Below are positions 54,613 to 63,217 of a stretch of 64,000 nt of DNA, piece after piece (the stretch's first letter is position 1; each line of letters opens with the position of its first letter). The notes beneath the pieces were generated by a model. That model had not been told where the DNA came from. It ran no database searches and worked only from the letters and a program-made list of their open reading frames with translations. A program made the translations under genes and the position numbers. This stretch comes from Streptomyces sp. NRRL B-24484 (GTDB lineage: Bacteria > Actinomycetota > Actinomycetes > Streptomycetales > Streptomycetaceae), in the NCBI RefSeq assembly GCF_000717715.1, contig NZ_JOAI01000001.1, positions 388,146-452,145 of the forward strand, in the 5' to 3' direction.

Positions 54613-55686
54613 CTACTTGCTCGTCGCCTCGGCCCAGCGCTTCAGCGTCGCCTCGGCGGCGCCGGAGTCGATGGCCGCCGCCGCCCGCTCGATCCCGGCC
54701 GCGAGCTGCTCGGCGAGCGGTGCGTCGGTGAGGTCGAGCGCGGCCAGCGCCGCCGCCGTGTTGAGCAGGACGGCATCCCGCACCGGCCCCTGCTCGCCGG
54801 CGAACAGCCGCCGGGCGACGCCCGCGTTGTGCTCGGCGTCGGCGCCCCGCAGCGCCTCGATCCCGGCCAGTTCGATCCCGACGTCCCGCGGGTCGAACTG
54901 CGTCTCGGTGACGGCGCCGTCCTTGACGATCCAGACGTGCGAGGTGGTGCAGACGGTCAGCTCGTCGAGCCCGTCGTCGCCGCGGAAGACCAGCGCGGTG
55001 GCGCCGCGCCGGGCGAGGACGCCGGCGATCAGCCCGGCGAGCCGGGTGTCGAAGCAGCCGACGGCGTGCGAGGTGACGCGGGCCGGGTTGGTGAGCGGGC
55101 CGAGGATGTTGAACGCGGTGGGCACGCCGAGCCCGGCCCGCGCGGTGGCCGCGTGCCGCATCGCGGGGTGGAACTTCGCGGCGAAGCAGAAGGTCAGGCC
55201 GACCTCCTCGGCCACCTCGGCGACCCGGCTGGCGCCGAGGTCGAGGCCGATGCCGAGCTTCTCCAGCACGTCGGAGGAGCCGGAGGCGGAGGAGGAGGCC
55301 CGGTTGCCGTGCTTGACGACCTTGGCGCCGGCCGCGGCCGCGACGATCGCCGACATGGTGGAGATGTTGACGGTCTTCGCCCGGTCGCCGCCGGTGCCGA
55401 CGATGTCCACGGCCGGGCCGGGGATGTGCAGCGGCTCGGCGTGCGCGTACATCGCGTCGACCAGGCCGGCGATCTCCTCGACCGTCTCGCCCTTGGCCCG
55501 CAGCGCGACCATGAAGCCGGCGACCTGGACGGGCGAGGCCTCGCCGCTCATGATCTGGTCCATCGCCCAGGAGGTGTCCGCCTCCGCGAGGTCCTCGCCG
55601 CGCAACAGGGCCGACAGGACGTCGGGCCAGGTGCGGACCACCTGCACGGGGTCCTTGCCGCCGTTCGCAGGGTTCACGTTCACCAT
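54613..55686 (-). CDS. trpD: Anthranilate phosphoribosyltransferase
   Basis: Second committed step to tryptophan, joining anthranilate and PRPP. The 357-residue enzyme has the PRPP-binding [32 protein letters not shown], and the C-terminal GDDGLDELT. The ATG has GGAG 8 nt upstream. It stands alone, about 26 kb from the attenuator-controlled anthranilate synthase and near the respiratory genes, an arrangement also found in mycobacteria. Confidence 0.95.
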   Translation of the reverse strand: MVNVNPANGGKDPVQVVRTWPDVLSALLRGEDLAEADTSWAMDQIMSGEASPVQVAGFMVALRAKGETVEEIAGLVDAMYAHAEPLHIPGPAVDIVGTGGDRAKTVNISTMSAIVAAAAGAKVVKHGNRASSSASGSSDVLEKLGIGLDLGASRVAEVAEEVGLTFCFAAKFHPAMRHAATARAGLGVPTAFNILGPLTNPARVTSHAVGCFDTRLAGLIAGVLARRGATALVFRGDDGLDELTVCTTSHVWIVKDGAVTETQFDPRDVGIELAGIEALRGADAEHNAGVARRLFAGEQGPVRDAVLLNTAAALAALDLTDAPLAEQLAAGIERAAAAIDSGAAEATLKRWAEATSK

Positions 55687-55816
55687 GGCCGACTCCAGCT
55701 CTCATCGGTAGTGCGCCGATACAGGGACGGAGCCAGCCTAGCGAGCGGCGGCGGGCGGCCGCGCCGATCCCGCCGCCCCTTCTCTCCTGGTGAGACGGGT
55801 GGTGCCGCGCGGCCCG

Positions 55817-56242
55817 TCAGCGGTGGGCGGGCGTCCGCTTGGCGATCCGGGCGCGGAGCAGGGTGGCCGCGGCCCCGGCGAGGGCGACCGGGTCGACCGG
55901 CTGCGCGATGGCGGCGTCGGCACGGCTCCAGGCGGCGAGCCAGGAGTCCTGCGGCCGGCCGATCAGGACGAGCACCGGCGGGCAGCCGTAGATCTCGTCC
56001 TTGAGCTGGCGGGTCAGACCGAGGCCGCCGGCGGGGACGGCCTCGCCGTCCAGCACGCAGAGGTCGACGCCGCCCCGTTCCAGGGCGCGGAGCACGGCCG
56101 GGGTGGTGGCGCACTCCAGGTACTCGACGGCGGGGAGGTCCGCGGCGGGCCGGCGGCCCAGCGCCAGGGTGACCTGCTCGCGGGTGTTGCGGTCGTCGCT
56201 GTAGACGAGAACGGTGAGCGTCTCGTCGGTCGTGTGCGCCAT
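55817..56242 (-). CDS. Degenerate CheY-like receiver protein
   Basis: A 141-residue single domain resembling a response-regulator receiver: strand 1 VLVYSDDRNTREQV (acidic pair) and strand 3 LCVLDGEAVPAGG (candidate phospho-Asp). The conserved Thr/Ser is replaced (LVLIGRPQD), and the usual KP after strand 5 is QP (IAQPVDP). It has no output domain. It is probably an atypical, perhaps phosphorylation-independent, receiver. It lies beside ctaE and trpD. No partner kinase is adjacent. Confidence 0.7.
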   Translation of the reverse strand: MAHTTDETLTVLVYSDDRNTREQVTLALGRRPAADLPAVEYLECATTPAVLRALERGGVDLCVLDGEAVPAGGLGLTRQLKDEIYGCPPVLVLIGRPQDSWLAAWSRADAAIAQPVDPVALAGAAATLLRARIAKRTPAHR

Positions 56243-56565
56243 GGGCCCTGCTCCCGGGTGCTCGTCCTCTTATATGTGCCGCTCCGAACGGCCCAGTGTG
56301 ATCCGGACCACGTTCACCTCCGGATGCTACTCCGGCGGAGCCCTCCCGGTGAGTCCCTGACGCGATCTCCCTCAAGCCGCCGCGCCCGGATCTCACCCGC
56401 GCGGGGTACACGGCATCACCCACCCCGAACAACCGTCAGAAATCGGACACCCGCTCGGAGCAGCGCCGGACGTCCCCGCAGGCCAGGCCCGACGGGGCAT
56501 ACCGCACGCACCGGACACTCCGAGGAGCACCCCCCGGCGTGAAGACGGAATAAGGGACCGACATA
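56243..56565. other. Divergent region, receiver protein / cytochrome oxidase operon
   Basis: About 320 bp with no supported gene. CATAAT at 56562-56567 overlaps the ctaE ATG and is 7 nt before the in-frame GTG at 56575, with GTGAAG 17 nt upstream of it. AAGGGA (about 56552) could be a ribosome site for the ATG. TATAAG-like sequence near 56273 may serve the minus-strand gene. Confidence 0.4.
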
Positions 56566-57186
56566 ATGTCCGTCGTGGCGACAGCAACAGCAACAGAAAC
56601 CGGACACGCGCACGGAGCGGTCAACAGGCCGAACCTGGTCAGCGTCGGAACCATCGTCTGGCTGAGCTCCGAGCTGATGTTCTTCGCGGCCCTGTTCGCG
56701 ATGTACTTCACGCTCCGCTCGGTCATGGGCTCGGAGTTCTGGACGGAGAAGGCGGACGCCCTCAACGTGCCGTTCTCCTCGGTGAACACCACGATCCTGG
56801 TGCTCTCATCCCTCACCTGCCAGCTCGGCGTGTTCGCCGCCGAGCGCGGTGACGTGAAGAAGCTCCGCTCGTGGTTCACGATCACCTTCGTGATGGGCGC
56901 GATCTTCATCGGCGGCCAGATCTTCGAGTACACCGAGCTGGTCAAGGTGGACGGCCTGTCGCTGTCCTCCGACCCGTACGGCACGGTGTTCTACCTGACC
57001 ACCGGCTTCCACGGCCTGCACGTGACGGGTGGTCTGATCGCCTTCCTGCTGGTCCTGGGGCGGACGTACGCCGCCAGGCGGTTCACGCACGAGCAGGCCA
57101 CCGCCGCGATCGTCGTGTCGTACTACTGGCACTTCGTCGACGTCGTGTGGATCGGCCTGTTCGCGACCATCTACCTGATCAAGTAA
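56566..57186 (+). CDS. ctaE: Cytochrome c oxidase subunit III
   Basis: A membrane subunit of the aa3 oxidase in the bcc-aa3 supercomplex. At 206 residues with five helices it is the short actinobacterial form. [20 protein letters not shown], FGLLxG-like [10 protein letters not shown], and [18 protein letters not shown] (with the HGLH motif) are diagnostic. The start may be ATG 56566 (weak AAGGGA ribosome site) or GTG 56575 (7 nt from CATAAT, leaderless geometry). It heads ctaE-qcrC-qcrA-qcrB. Confidence 0.94.
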   Translation: MSVVATATATETGHAHGAVNRPNLVSVGTIVWLSSELMFFAALFAMYFTLRSVMGSEFWTEKADALNVPFSSVNTTILVLSSLTCQLGVFAAERGDVKKLRSWFTITFVMGAIFIGGQIFEYTELVKVDGLSLSSDPYGTVFYLTTGFHGLHVTGGLIAFLLVLGRTYAARRFTHEQATAAIVVSYYWHFVDVVWIGLFATIYLIK

Positions 57187-57341
57187 AGGCTGATCAGGTC
57201 GCTGGCCGCCGGCCGGAGAGCACCCGCCGCGTGCGGGAGCCCCGCCGACCAGTCCGCCCCGACCCGGGTACCGGCCCCGAGCAGACCGGTCCCACGGGCG
57301 CAGCCACCCAGCCGACCAGATCCTGACACCGGGGTTAATCC

Positions 57342-58148
57342 GTGAAAAAGCTCTCCGCACGACGGCGCCACCCACTGGCGGCGCTGGTCGTCCTACTTCT
57401 CGCCCTGGCGGCCACCGGGGGGCTGTACGCCGCGTTCGCGCCCGCCGAGAAGGCGCAGGCCGACACCTCCGCGCAGTCGCTCGCCATCGAAGAGGGCAAG
57501 AAGCTCTTCGCCGTGGGCTGCTCCTCCTGCCACGGCCTCGACGGCCAGGGCAGCTCCGACGGCCCGAGCCTGGTGGGCGTGGGTTCCGCCGCGGTCGACT
57601 TCCAGGTCGGCACCGGCCGCATGCCCGCCCAGCAGAGCGGCGCCCAGGTGCCCTCCAAGAAGGTCGTCTACTCCCAGGCGCAGATCGACCAGCTGGCCGC
57701 GTACGTGGCCTCGCTCGGCCCCGGCCCGGTCGCTCCGACCAAGGAGCAGTACACCTCGACCGACCCGAACGACGTGGCCAAGGGCGGCGAGCTCTTCCGG
57801 ACCAACTGCGCCCAGTGCCACAACTTCGCGGGCAAGGGTGGTGCCCTGACGAAGGGCAAGTACGCCCCGACCCTGGAGAACACCTCCCCGAAGCACATCT
57901 ACGAGGCCATGCAGACCGGCCCGCAGAACATGCCGTCGTTCCCCGACACCACCATGCCGGAGGAGCAGAAGAAGCAGATCGTGGCCTTCGTCAGCCACAC
58001 CAACGACGAGCCCAGCCCCGGCGGCCTGTCCCTGGGCAGCCTCGGTCCGGTGACCGAGGGCCTGTTCGGCTGGATCTTCGCCCTCGGTGCGCTCATCGTG
58101 ACCGCGATCTGGGTCGCCGCCCACACCACCAAGGCCAAGAAGTCATGA
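57342..58148 (+). CDS. qcrC: Diheme cytochrome c subunit QcrC
   Basis: The diheme cytochrome cc of the actinobacterial bc1-type complex, which replaces a soluble cytochrome c. The 268-residue product has an N-terminal anchor (about residues 12-32), two heme motifs CSSCH and CAQCH with Met ligands (GRMPAQ, MPSFPDTTMP), and a C-terminal membrane helix (about 235-260). The GTG start follows ctaE by 155 bp. It overlaps qcrA by 4 nt. Confidence 0.96.
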   Translation: MKKLSARRRHPLAALVVLLLALAATGGLYAAFAPAEKAQADTSAQSLAIEEGKKLFAVGCSSCHGLDGQGSSDGPSLVGVGSAAVDFQVGTGRMPAQQSGAQVPSKKVVYSQAQIDQLAAYVASLGPGPVAPTKEQYTSTDPNDVAKGGELFRTNCAQCHNFAGKGGALTKGKYAPTLENTSPKHIYEAMQTGPQNMPSFPDTTMPEEQKKQIVAFVSHTNDEPSPGGLSLGSLGPVTEGLFGWIFALGALIVTAIWVAAHTTKAKKS

Positions 58149-59209
58149 GCCACGAGATGTCTGACGAGAAGCTGCCGGAGTCGCACGGCTCCGAAGGGCA
58201 CGAGGTCGCCGTCCACGGCGACCCGTTCGCCGACCCCGGTCTGCCGGCCCACGAGCCGCGCCGGACCGACATCGACGAGCGCGCCGCCAAGCGCGCGGAG
58301 CGGCAGGTCTCCCTGCTGTTCATCGTCTCGATGCTCGCCACCGTGGGCTTCATCGCCTCGTACGTGGCCATCGACATCGACAAGATCGTCTACATCTTCC
58401 CGCTGGGCCACGTCAGCGCGCTGAACTTCGCGCTCGGCATGACCCTCGGTGTGGCGCTCTTCTGCATCGGCGCGGGCGCCGTCCACTGGGCGCGCACCCT
58501 GATGTCGGACCACGAGATCCCGGCCGACCGCCACCCGATCGAGGCCGACGACGAGCTGCGCGCCGACGTCATCGAGCAGTTCAGGACGGGCGCCGCGGAG
58601 TCCGGCTTCGGCCGCCGCAAGATGCTCCGCAACACCCTGATCGGCTCGATGGCGCTCGTCCCGCTGTCCGGCGTGGTGCTGCTGCGCGACCTGGGCCCGC
58701 TGCCCGAGGACAAGCTGGCGCACACCGGCTGGGAGGTCGCCACCCCGGCCAAGCCCCTCAAGCTGATCAACATGAACACCAACGAGCCGATGAAGCCCGA
58801 GGACATCGTCACCGGCTCGCTGACCTTCGCCAAGCCCGAGGGCCTGGAGGAGGACGAGGAGTTCTTCCAGGAGCAGATCGCCAAGGACGCCCTGATGATC
58901 ATCCGGATCGCTCCGGAGGACCTGAAGGACCAGAAGTCCGCGGACCTCGGCTTCGAGGGCATCCTGGCCTACTCGAAGATCTGCACCCACGTCGGCTGCC
59001 CGATCAGCCTGTACGAGCAGCAGACCCACCACGCGCTCTGCCCCTGCCACCAGTCGACCTTCGACCTGGCGGACGGCGCGCGCGTCATCTTCGGCCCGGC
59101 CGGCCACCCGCTGCCGCAGCTGAAGATCACCACTGACGAGAAGGGTTTCCTGGTCGCCACCGGCGACTTCCAGGAGCCCGTCGGCCCGAGCTACTGGGAG
59201 CGGCCGTGA
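58145..59209 (+). CDS. qcrA: Rieske iron-sulfur subunit QcrA
   Basis: The Rieske [2Fe-2S] protein of the bcc complex. At 354 residues it is the long actinobacterial form, with three membrane helices (about 55-75, 95-115, 165-185) before the cluster domain. Cluster motifs are CTHVGCPI and CPCHQSTFD, with GPAGHPLPQL after. It overlaps qcrC (ATGA) and qcrB (GTGA). Confidence 0.96.
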   Translation: MSHEMSDEKLPESHGSEGHEVAVHGDPFADPGLPAHEPRRTDIDERAAKRAERQVSLLFIVSMLATVGFIASYVAIDIDKIVYIFPLGHVSALNFALGMTLGVALFCIGAGAVHWARTLMSDHEIPADRHPIEADDELRADVIEQFRTGAAESGFGRRKMLRNTLIGSMALVPLSGVVLLRDLGPLPEDKLAHTGWEVATPAKPLKLINMNTNEPMKPEDIVTGSLTFAKPEGLEEDEEFFQEQIAKDALMIIRIAPEDLKDQKSADLGFEGILAYSKICTHVGCPISLYEQQTHHALCPCHQSTFDLADGARVIFGPAGHPLPQLKITTDEKGFLVATGDFQEPVGPSYWERP

Positions 59210-60864
59210 GCACCGCGAACAGCGCCAACTCCGGCGCATCCAAGCCGGCCAGCACCCGTGCCAAGCCTGCGAACAAGTTCGAGGCGGCCGCTGACTGGAC
59301 GGACGGACGGCTGGGTATCTACACCCTCGCCAAGTCCAACCTGCGCAAGATCTTCCCGGACCACTGGTCCTTCATGCTGGGCGAGATCTGCCTCTACACC
59401 TTCATCATCATCATCCTGACCGGCGTCTACCTGACGCTGTTCTTCAAGCCGAGCATGGCCGAGACCGTCTACCACGGCACCTACGCCCCGCTCAACGGCA
59501 TCCGGATGTCCGAGGCCTACGCCTCGACCATGGACATCAGCTTCGAGGTGCGCGGCGGTCTGCTGATCCGCCAGATCCACCACTGGGCGGCGATCGTCTT
59601 CGTCGCCGCGATGCTGGTGCACATGATGCGCGTCTTCTTCACCGGCGCGTTCCGCAAGCCGCGCGAGATCAACTGGCTCTTCGGCGCCGGTCTGCTCTTC
59701 CTCGGCATGTTCGACGGCTTCATGGGCTACTCGCTCCCGGACGACCTGCTGTCCGGCACGGGTATCCGCTTCATGGAGGGCGCGATCCTGGCGGTGCCGC
59801 TGGTCGGCACGTACCTGCAGTTCTTCCTGTACGGCGGTCAGTTCCCCGGCACCGACATCGTGCCGCGGTTCTTCACCATCCACGTGCTGCTGATCCCGGG
59901 CATCATGCTGGGCCTGCTGGTGGCCCACCTGATCCTGGTCTTCTACCACAAGCACACCCAGTTCGCGGGCCCCGGCCGCACCGAGAAGAACGTCGTCGGC
60001 ATGCCGCTGATGCCGGTCTACATGGCCAAGGCCGGTGGCTTCTTCTTCCTGGTGTTCGGCGTCATCGCGGCCGCCTCGGCGATCGCGACCGTCAACCCGA
60101 TCTGGGCGTACGGCCCGTACCGCCCCGACCAGGTGTCGACCGACGCCCAGCCGGACTGGTACATGGGCTTCTCCGAAGGCCTGATCCGCGTCATGCCGGG
60201 CTGGGAGATCCGCGCCTGGGGCCACACCCTGAACCTGGGCGTGTTCATCCCGCTGATGGTCTTCCCGCTGGTCCTGATGGCCATCTGGGTCTACCCGTTC
60301 ATCGAGGCCTGGGTCACCGGCGACAAGCGCGAGCACCACATCGCCGACCGCCCGCGCAACGCTCCCGTCCGCACCGGCTTCGGCGCGGCCTGGATCAGCC
60401 TGTACGTGCTGCTGCTCATCGGCGGCGGCAACGACCTGCTGGCCACGCACCTGCACCTGTCGATCAACTCGATCACCTACTTCGTCCGGGTCGGCTTCTT
60501 CGTCGTGCCGGTGGTGACCTTCTTCATCACCAAGCGGTGGTGCCTGGGTCTCCAGCGCCGCGACAAGGACAAGGTGCTGCACGGCCGCGAGAGCGGCGTC
60601 ATCAAGCGCCTGCCGCACGGCGAGTTCGTCGAGGTCCACGAGCAGCTGCCGCAGGACAAGCTGTACAAGCTCACCGCGCACGAGCAGCCGCAGCCGCTCG
60701 AACTGCCGGCCGAGGTCGACGAGAACGGCGTGGCCCGCAAGGCCGGCCGGATCGCGAAGACCCGCGCCAAGCTCTCCGAGGCCTTCTACGGCGACGGCGG
60801 CCAGATCGCCAAGCCGACCGCCGAGGAGCACCACGAGATCACCAGCGGCCACGGCCACCACTGA
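59206..60864 (+). CDS. qcrB: Cytochrome b subunit QcrB
   Basis: The quinol-oxidising cytochrome b subunit, the target of Q203-type inhibitors in mycobacteria. The 552-residue product has heme-ligand His pairs in IRQIHHWAAIVFVAAMLVHMMR and IHVLLIPGIMLGLLVAHLI, and the Qo-site PDW motif (AQPDWYMGF). About eight helices are followed by a hydrophilic C-terminal extension of about 110 residues typical of actinobacteria. It overlaps qcrA and is followed by a strong terminator. Confidence 0.97.
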   Translation: MSTANSANSGASKPASTRAKPANKFEAAADWTDGRLGIYTLAKSNLRKIFPDHWSFMLGEICLYTFIIIILTGVYLTLFFKPSMAETVYHGTYAPLNGIRMSEAYASTMDISFEVRGGLLIRQIHHWAAIVFVAAMLVHMMRVFFTGAFRKPREINWLFGAGLLFLGMFDGFMGYSLPDDLLSGTGIRFMEGAILAVPLVGTYLQFFLYGGQFPGTDIVPRFFTIHVLLIPGIMLGLLVAHLILVFYHKHTQFAGPGRTEKNVVGMPLMPVYMAKAGGFFFLVFGVIAAASAIATVNPIWAYGPYRPDQVSTDAQPDWYMGFSEGLIRVMPGWEIRAWGHTLNLGVFIPLMVFPLVLMAIWVYPFIEAWVTGDKREHHIADRPRNAPVRTGFGAAWISLYVLLLIGGGNDLLATHLHLSINSITYFVRVGFFVVPVVTFFITKRWCLGLQRRDKDKVLHGRESGVIKRLPHGEFVEVHEQLPQDKLYKLTAHEQPQPLELPAEVDENGVARKAGRIAKTRAKLSEAFYGDGGQIAKPTAEEHHEITSGHGHH

Positions 60865-60887
60865 TCCCGTAGCGATCGCCACACGGT

Positions 60888-60923
60888 CCGAGGGCCCCTG
60901 CCGAACACGGCAGGGGCCCTCGG
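60888..60923 (+). terminator. Strong terminator after qcrB
   Basis: A perfect 16-bp stem (60888-60903 and 60908-60923) with the loop AACA, followed by CCCTTTCC. It ends the ctaE-qcrCAB transcript 24 bp after the stop. Confidence 0.85.
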
Positions 60924-60971
60924 CCCTTTCCGCGCCCGACCGCACCCCGGGCCGGCCGTCCGGGGCCCTGT

Positions 60972-60977
60972 CACAAT
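60972..60977 (+). promoter_or_regulatory. -10-like box of the leaderless GntR gene
   Basis: CACAAT, 6 nt, then the GTG at 60984; no Shine-Dalgarno sequence. Confidence 0.45.
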
Positions 60978-60983
60978 GGGCGC

Positions 60984-61352
60984 GTGCAGCTGACCATCGA
61001 TCACACCGCCGCCACTCCCCCGTACGAGCAGGTACGGAGCCAGATCGCGGAGCGGGCCCGCAACGGGGAGCTGCCCGTGGGCCTCAAGCTCCCGACCGTC
61101 CGGGCGCTGGCCGAGGAGCTGGGGCTGGCGGCGAACACCGTCGCCCGCGCCTACCGGGAGCTGGAGGCCGACGGGGTGGTGGAGACCCACGGCCGGCGGG
61201 GCACCACGATCGCCGCCACCGGGGACAGCGCCCACCGGCTGGCCGCCTCCGCCGCCGCCGAGTTCGCGGACCGGGTGCACCGGCTGGGCCTCGGCCGCGA
61301 GGAGGCCCTGGCGGCCGTCCGTACGGCCCTGCAGGTGGCCTACCGCGGCTGA
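60984..61352 (+). CDS. GntR-family regulator, YtrA subfamily
   Basis: A 122-residue repressor. The winged helix-turn-helix covers residues about 10-75 (PPYEQVRSQIAERARNGELPVG, LPTVRALAEELGLAANTVARAYRELEADGVVETHGRRGT). A short helical C-terminal tail of about 45 residues places it in the YtrA group. Those usually control adjacent ABC transporters, but none is adjacent here. Neighbours are respiratory and cell-wall genes, so its target is open. Confidence 0.9.
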   Translation: MQLTIDHTAATPPYEQVRSQIAERARNGELPVGLKLPTVRALAEELGLAANTVARAYRELEADGVVETHGRRGTTIAATGDSAHRLAASAAAEFADRVHRLGLGREEALAAVRTALQVAYRG

Positions 61353-61368
61353 AGGCCCGGCCGGCCGG

Positions 61369-62637
61369 TCAGAGCTGGGGCTGCATGTCCCCGGAGGCCT
61401 GGACGGCCGTGTCGGCGCTGCCCGCGGTGGAGACCTGGGCGCCCGTCGCCGAGTGCTTCACGTAGTCCGTCCAGCTGATGTTCCAGTCGCCGAAGCCGTT
61501 GCCGAACGGCTCCATCTCGTGGCCGAGGCTGTTGACGACCTGGACGATGTCGCCGACCCGGGTGTTGTCGAAGAACCACTTGGCGTTCTCCGTGCTCATC
61601 CCGGTGCAGCCGTGGCTGACGTTGGCCACGCCCTGGGAGCCGACCGACCAGGGGGCCGCGTGCACGTACTCGCCGCTCCAGGTCACCCGGGTGGCCCATT
61701 CCACCTGCAGGTCGTAGGAGTCGGCGCTGCCGGCGGCGATGCCGATGGTCTCGCCGCTCATCCGGACGCTGGCCTCCTGGCCGAGGACCACCTTGATGCC
61801 GTTGCGGGTGTCGAAGCCCGGCTTGCCGGTGGTGACCGGGATCGTGCGGACCACCTGGCCGTTGCGGCGGTACGTCAGCTCGTGGGTGGCGGCGTCCACG
61901 ACGGCCTCCACGCGGTCCCCGGTGCGGAAGGACAGGCTGGCCGGGTCGCCGCCGTACAGGCCGTCGGATATCGCGGCGCCGGTGAGGTCGAAGGAGAGCT
62001 TCACGGTGGCGTTGGCCGGCCAGTACTGCTCGGGGCGGAAGTGCAGGTCGCTGTCGTCCACCCAGTACCAGGCGCCGGTCACGGCGGGCGCGGAGGTGAC
62101 GGTGAGGCCCTGCTCGACCGCGCGGCGGGCCGCCGGGTCCTTGACCGGGGCGGAGAGCTTCACCGTGAGCGGCTGGCCGACGCCGTAGACGCCGCTGCCG
62201 GAGGAGTCCGGGCCGAGCTGGGCGGTGAGCAGGTGCTGCGCGGCGAGCGTGCTGAACGCCGTGGTGGTCTCGCCGCGGCCGCCCTTGCCGTCGTCGGCGG
62301 CTATTCGGGCGGTGTAGGCGGTGCCCGCCCGCAACCGCCCGGTGGTCTGCCAGCTGTGCCCGTCGTCGGCCAGCTTCCCGGCCACCAGCCGGCCGTCCGG
62401 GCCGGTGACGGTGACGTCCGTGAGGGTGCTGCCGGGTTGGGCGGTCACGGTGAAGGGCTTGGCGGGGTCCACCCGCTCCCCGGCCGAGGTCCGCACCAGC
62501 GGTGCGGCGTCGACGGTGCGGGTGACCGGTCCGACGGACCGGTCCTGGTTTCCGGACGAGCAGGCCGCGATCGGGGCCAGCAGGATGAGGGCCGTTATGC
62601 CGGCCTTGCCGTGTGCGAGTCTCCGACAACCGTTCAC
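61369..62637 (-). CDS. L,D-transpeptidase lipoprotein with Ig-like domains
   Basis: A 422-residue secreted lipoprotein making 3-3 peptidoglycan cross-links. It has a lipobox (PIAACSS, Cys26) and two Ig-like beta domains (about residues 45-140 and 145-250, as in mycobacterial LdtMt2). The YkuD catalytic domain has the nucleophile motif HGCTGMS (within ANVSHGCTG) and the upstream His in YVHAAPWS. A C-terminal lobe contains WNISWTDY. The GTG start has GGAGG 6 nt upstream. It is convergent with the GntR gene. Confidence 0.93.
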   Translation of the reverse strand: MNGCRRLAHGKAGITALILLAPIAACSSGNQDRSVGPVTRTVDAAPLVRTSAGERVDPAKPFTVTAQPGSTLTDVTVTGPDGRLVAGKLADDGHSWQTTGRLRAGTAYTARIAADDGKGGRGETTTAFSTLAAQHLLTAQLGPDSSGSGVYGVGQPLTVKLSAPVKDPAARRAVEQGLTVTSAPAVTGAWYWVDDSDLHFRPEQYWPANATVKLSFDLTGAAISDGLYGGDPASLSFRTGDRVEAVVDAATHELTYRRNGQVVRTIPVTTGKPGFDTRNGIKVVLGQEASVRMSGETIGIAAGSADSYDLQVEWATRVTWSGEYVHAAPWSVGSQGVANVSHGCTGMSTENAKWFFDNTRVGDIVQVVNSLGHEMEPFGNGFGDWNISWTDYVKHSATGAQVSTAGSADTAVQASGDMQPQL

Positions 62638-62766
62638 CGGTGCCTCCGAGGTCTCCCGACGATGTACCAGAGCCTAGGAACGGCGGGGAGCGGTCAGCAC
62701 CCCGGGAGGCGCCCCGGTTGACCCGGCCGGGTGAGGCGGCGACGGAGCGTGAGTGCGGGCACGGCG

Positions 62767-62800
62767 AAGGGCCGGGCTCCCCGAGGGGTGCCCGGCCCTT
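62767..62800 (-). terminator. Terminator of the ctaD-ctaF transcript
   Basis: 11-bp arms AAGGGCCGGGC (62767-62777) and GCCCGGCCCTT (62790-62800) with an inner CCCC/GGGG pair, just past the ctaF stop. Confidence 0.75.
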
Positions 62801-62818
62801 GGCCTGACGTGCCGGAAC

Positions 62819-63217
62819 CTACTGGTTCTGGTCCTCGCCGCGGTAGAACTCGAAGACCCAGCCGTAGAGGCCGATCAGGATGATCGGCAGCGACCACCAG
62901 AGCAGCCACCAGCCGAAGATCACACCGAGGAAGGCCAGCGCGCCGCCGATGGCGAGCGCGAGCGGCTGCCAGCTGTGCGGGGCGAAGAAGCCCACCTCGC
63001 CGGCGTCGTCCGCGACCTCGGCCTCGGGGTTGTCACCCGCGCCGCTGTCCACCCGGCGGGCGGTGAAGGCGAGGTAGTACCCGATGAAGGCACAGAGGCC
63101 GAACGCCAGGAACAGCGCCGTGGTGCCGGCCGGCTCCTTCGACCACAGGCCGTAGACGATGGCCATGATCAGGATGAAGGCGGCGAAGCCGCCGAAGATC
63201 TTGCCCTGCTCCTTCAT
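62819..63217 (-). CDS. ctaF: Cytochrome c oxidase subunit IV (actinobacterial CtaF)
   Basis: A 132-residue membrane subunit specific to actinobacterial aa3 oxidase. Four helices (about residues 9-26, 31-50, 86-105, 107-125) surround a short loop that faces outside (DNPEAEVADDAGEVGFFAPHSWQPL). FFAPHSWQP is typical. Its ATG overlaps the ctaD stop by one base (TGATG). Its terminator lies 20 bp downstream. Confidence 0.92.
   Translation of the reverse strand: MKEQGKIFGGFAAFILIMAIVYGLWSKEPAGTTALFLAFGLCAFIGYYLAFTARRVDSGAGDNPEAEVADDAGEVGFFAPHSWQPLALAIGGALAFLGVIFGWWLLWWSLPIILIGLYGWVFEFYRGEDQNQ

Noticed and set aside
56297..56325. Rex/ROP redox operator upstream of ctaE
   Set aside because: TGTGA and TTCAC half-sites are present, but their spacing (about 11 nt) does not fit the Rex palindrome.
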